From contig DBBC01000030.1 of NCBI GenBank assembly GCA_002292025.1, positions 1 to 5,866 on the forward strand: a stretch of 5,866 bases of DNA, in the 5' to 3' direction. A program made the translations under genes and the position numbers. Of the stretch, positions 4,792 through 5,866 are shown in pieces; position 1 is the stretch's first letter; the number at the start of each line of letters is the position of its first letter. Under the pieces are notes generated by a model. That model made no database searches, was not told the DNA's origin, and saw nothing but the letters and a program-made list of their open reading frames with translations. The stretch comes from Firmicutes bacterium UBA994. GTDB lineage: Bacteria; Bacillota; UBA994.

Positions 4792-5703
4792 TTACTCCCC
4801 TTCCCGTTTGTCTTCGCCTATAATACGCACTTCTGGTTCGAGCCAAATGCCGCTCTGCTCACACACCTTAGACTGCACGTGAAAAATAAGGTCAAGCACA
4901 TCGCGTGCGGCCGCGTTGCCGACGTTGACGATAAAACCCGCGTGCAAAGCAGAGACTTCCGCATCGCCAATGCGGTATCCCTTTAGCCCGGCCTGTTCAA
5001 TCATCTGGCCCGCGAAGCGACCCGGCGGTCGCTTAAAGACGCTGCCGGCACTCGGCAGTGCAATCGGCTGTCTTTCGCGGCGCAAACGATGAAGCTCTGC
5101 AATGCGTGCCAGGCTGGCCTCTTTGTCGCCCGGGGCAAGAGCTAGAGTTGCCTCAACTGCCACCAGGTTTTTATCCTTGAGCGCGCTGTGACGATAGCCA
5201 AAATCTAATTCTTCGCCCTTAAGCTCTATCTCCTCGCCCATCATCGTCAGCACTCGTACTTGGCTCGTTACGTCCTTCATTTCGCCGTCAAAAGTGCCGG
5301 CGTTCATGCTGAGCGCTCCGCCCAATGTGCCCGGGATGCCTGTTGTAAACTCAAGCCCGGTCAGCCCGGCCTCCACCGCTACATGCACGAGCGTAGACAG
5401 TAGCACGCCCGCCCCAGCCCGGAGGATATTCCCCAGCACATGCACGTAGTCTAGTGTGCCGGACAGCTTAATCACCAGACCTCTGATTCCGCCGTCCCGC
5501 ACTAAGAGATTGCTCCCATTGCCGATGACTGTTACGCTAATGCCCATCTCCTGCGCCATCTGCAAAGCACGCTTCAGCTCGTGGGCATCGCGGGGAATAA
5601 AAAACGCGTCCGCCGGTCCGCCAATGCGAAAAGAGGTATGCCTACTCATCGGCTCGCCGAAACTAAGCGTGCCACCCAAGCGACCGTTTAGTTTGTCGAG
5701 CAT
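4792..5703 (-). CDS. murB: UDP-N-acetylenolpyruvoylglucosamine reductase MurB
   Basis: This cytosolic FAD enzyme reduces UDP-GlcNAc-enolpyruvate with NADPH to UDP-MurNAc, the second committed step of peptidoglycan precursor synthesis. From the ATG at 5703 it is 303 residues, the usual length for the Bacillus-type (type II) enzyme. FAD-binding blocks are [10 protein letters not shown] (23-32), [14 protein letters not shown] (59-72) and [19 protein letters not shown] (118-136). Active-site blocks are YRHSAL (170-175), SAGSVFKRP (218-226) with the expected catalytic Ser221, AGLKG (238-242) and LEPEVRIIG (288-296) with the catalytic Glu. Type I insertions are absent. An in-frame GTG at 5772 would add 23 residues unlike MurB that are also peptidase coding sequence, so it is rejected. 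The start overlaps the upstream peptidase end by 16 bp and has no clear ribosome site, which points to translational coupling. Confidence 0.97.
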   Translation of the reverse strand: MLDKLNGRLGGTLSFGEPMSRHTSFRIGGPADAFFIPRDAHELKRALQMAQEMGISVTVIGNGSNLLVRDGGIRGLVIKLSGTLDYVHVLGNILRAGAGVLLSTLVHVAVEAGLTGLEFTTGIPGTLGGALSMNAGTFDGEMKDVTSQVRVLTMMGEEIELKGEELDFGYRHSALKDKNLVAVEATLALAPGDKEASLARIAELHRLRRERQPIALPSAGSVFKRPPGRFAGQMIEQAGLKGYRIGDAEVSALHAGFIVNVGNAAARDVLDLIFHVQSKVCEQSGIWLEPEVRIIGEDKREGE

Positions 5704-5866
5704 AAATGTCTGGGCACTTTGACTGCGCGCGGGTAGGTGGTAAGACTCACAGCCCCTGTAGCAGTCACGCACACGTCATCCTCAATACGCACGCCGCCTA
5801 TGCCGGGGAGATAAATCCCCGGCTCAATCGTAAAGGTGTGCCCTACTTGCAGTTTCTCCTTACTGC
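5688..5866 (-). CDS. Xaa-Pro peptidase (M24 family), C-terminal 58 residues, cut by window edge
   Basis: Only the 3' end is in the window, and it continues beyond base 5866. The visible frame contains [14 protein letters not shown] and [12 protein letters not shown], ending in [13 protein letters not shown] and a short tail. These are the last two metal-binding blocks of aminopeptidase P / prolidase enzymes: the Glu of TIEPGIY and the Glu of RIEDDV are ligands of the dinuclear metal site. The enzyme removes or cleaves at residues preceding proline in the cytosol. The frame ends with TAA at 5690-5688, 16 bp inside murB. The gene precedes murB on the same strand and is probably co-transcribed. 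Xaa-Pro aminopeptidase versus dipeptidase cannot be decided from this fragment. Confidence 0.9.
   Translation of the reverse strand, partial: SKEKLQVGHTFTIEPGIYLPGIGGVRIEDDVCVTATGAVSLTTYPRAVKVPRHLCSTN

Noticed and set aside
5704..5772. 23-residue N-terminal extension of MurB from a GTG at 5772
   Set aside because: The added residues do not look like MurB, the shorter form already has the family's usual length, and the GAGGATGA before the GTG is simply the peptidase codons for IEDD.

Overview
The window looks like a chromosomal segment of a Gram-positive, Clostridia-type member of the Bacillota with fairly high GC (roughly mid-50s percent by eye). The grounds are strong GGAGG-type ribosome binding sites, extended -10 promoters, a MurB of the Bacillus type and length, a C_GCAxxG_C_C redox protein, and a regulator/dehydrogenase gene set whose relatives I remember mainly from Clostridia. 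This placement is inference. No mobile element, CRISPR array or rRNA is visible. Seven protein genes lie on the minus strand, one of them partial, and one tRNA gene lies on the plus strand.

Reading with the minus strand, from right to left: (1) 5866-4359 holds the 3' end of an M24 (Xaa-Pro) peptidase gene, murB overlapping its end, and a small cysteine-rich C_GCAxxG_C_C protein 7 nt after murB. The spacing suggests one coupled transcript. (2) 4244-4320 is a single plus-strand tRNA-Pro(CGG) with its own extended -10 promoter. It is divergent from the next unit. (3) 4051-2879 is a two-gene unit of a 67-residue zinc-ribbon protein and a DusB-type tRNA-dihydrouridine synthase. It is closed by a clear intrinsic terminator at 2857-2880. 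(4) 2831-57 is a separate three-gene unit with its own promoter and a 20-bp near-palindrome overlapping the expected transcription start. Its genes are a helix-turn-helix regulator, a conserved protein of uncertain function (relatives are, from memory, sometimes labelled quinate 5-dehydrogenase), and an NAD(P)-dependent dehydrogenase of the cyanobacterial acyl-ACP-reductase / shikimate-dehydrogenase-like type.

The housekeeping genes (murB, dusB, tRNA-Pro, peptidase) are ordinary. The part worth attention is unit 4. It looks like a self-regulated small pathway combining a possible acyl-thioester reductase with an uncharacterised partner enzyme. Its substrate and physiological role cannot be read from the sequence.
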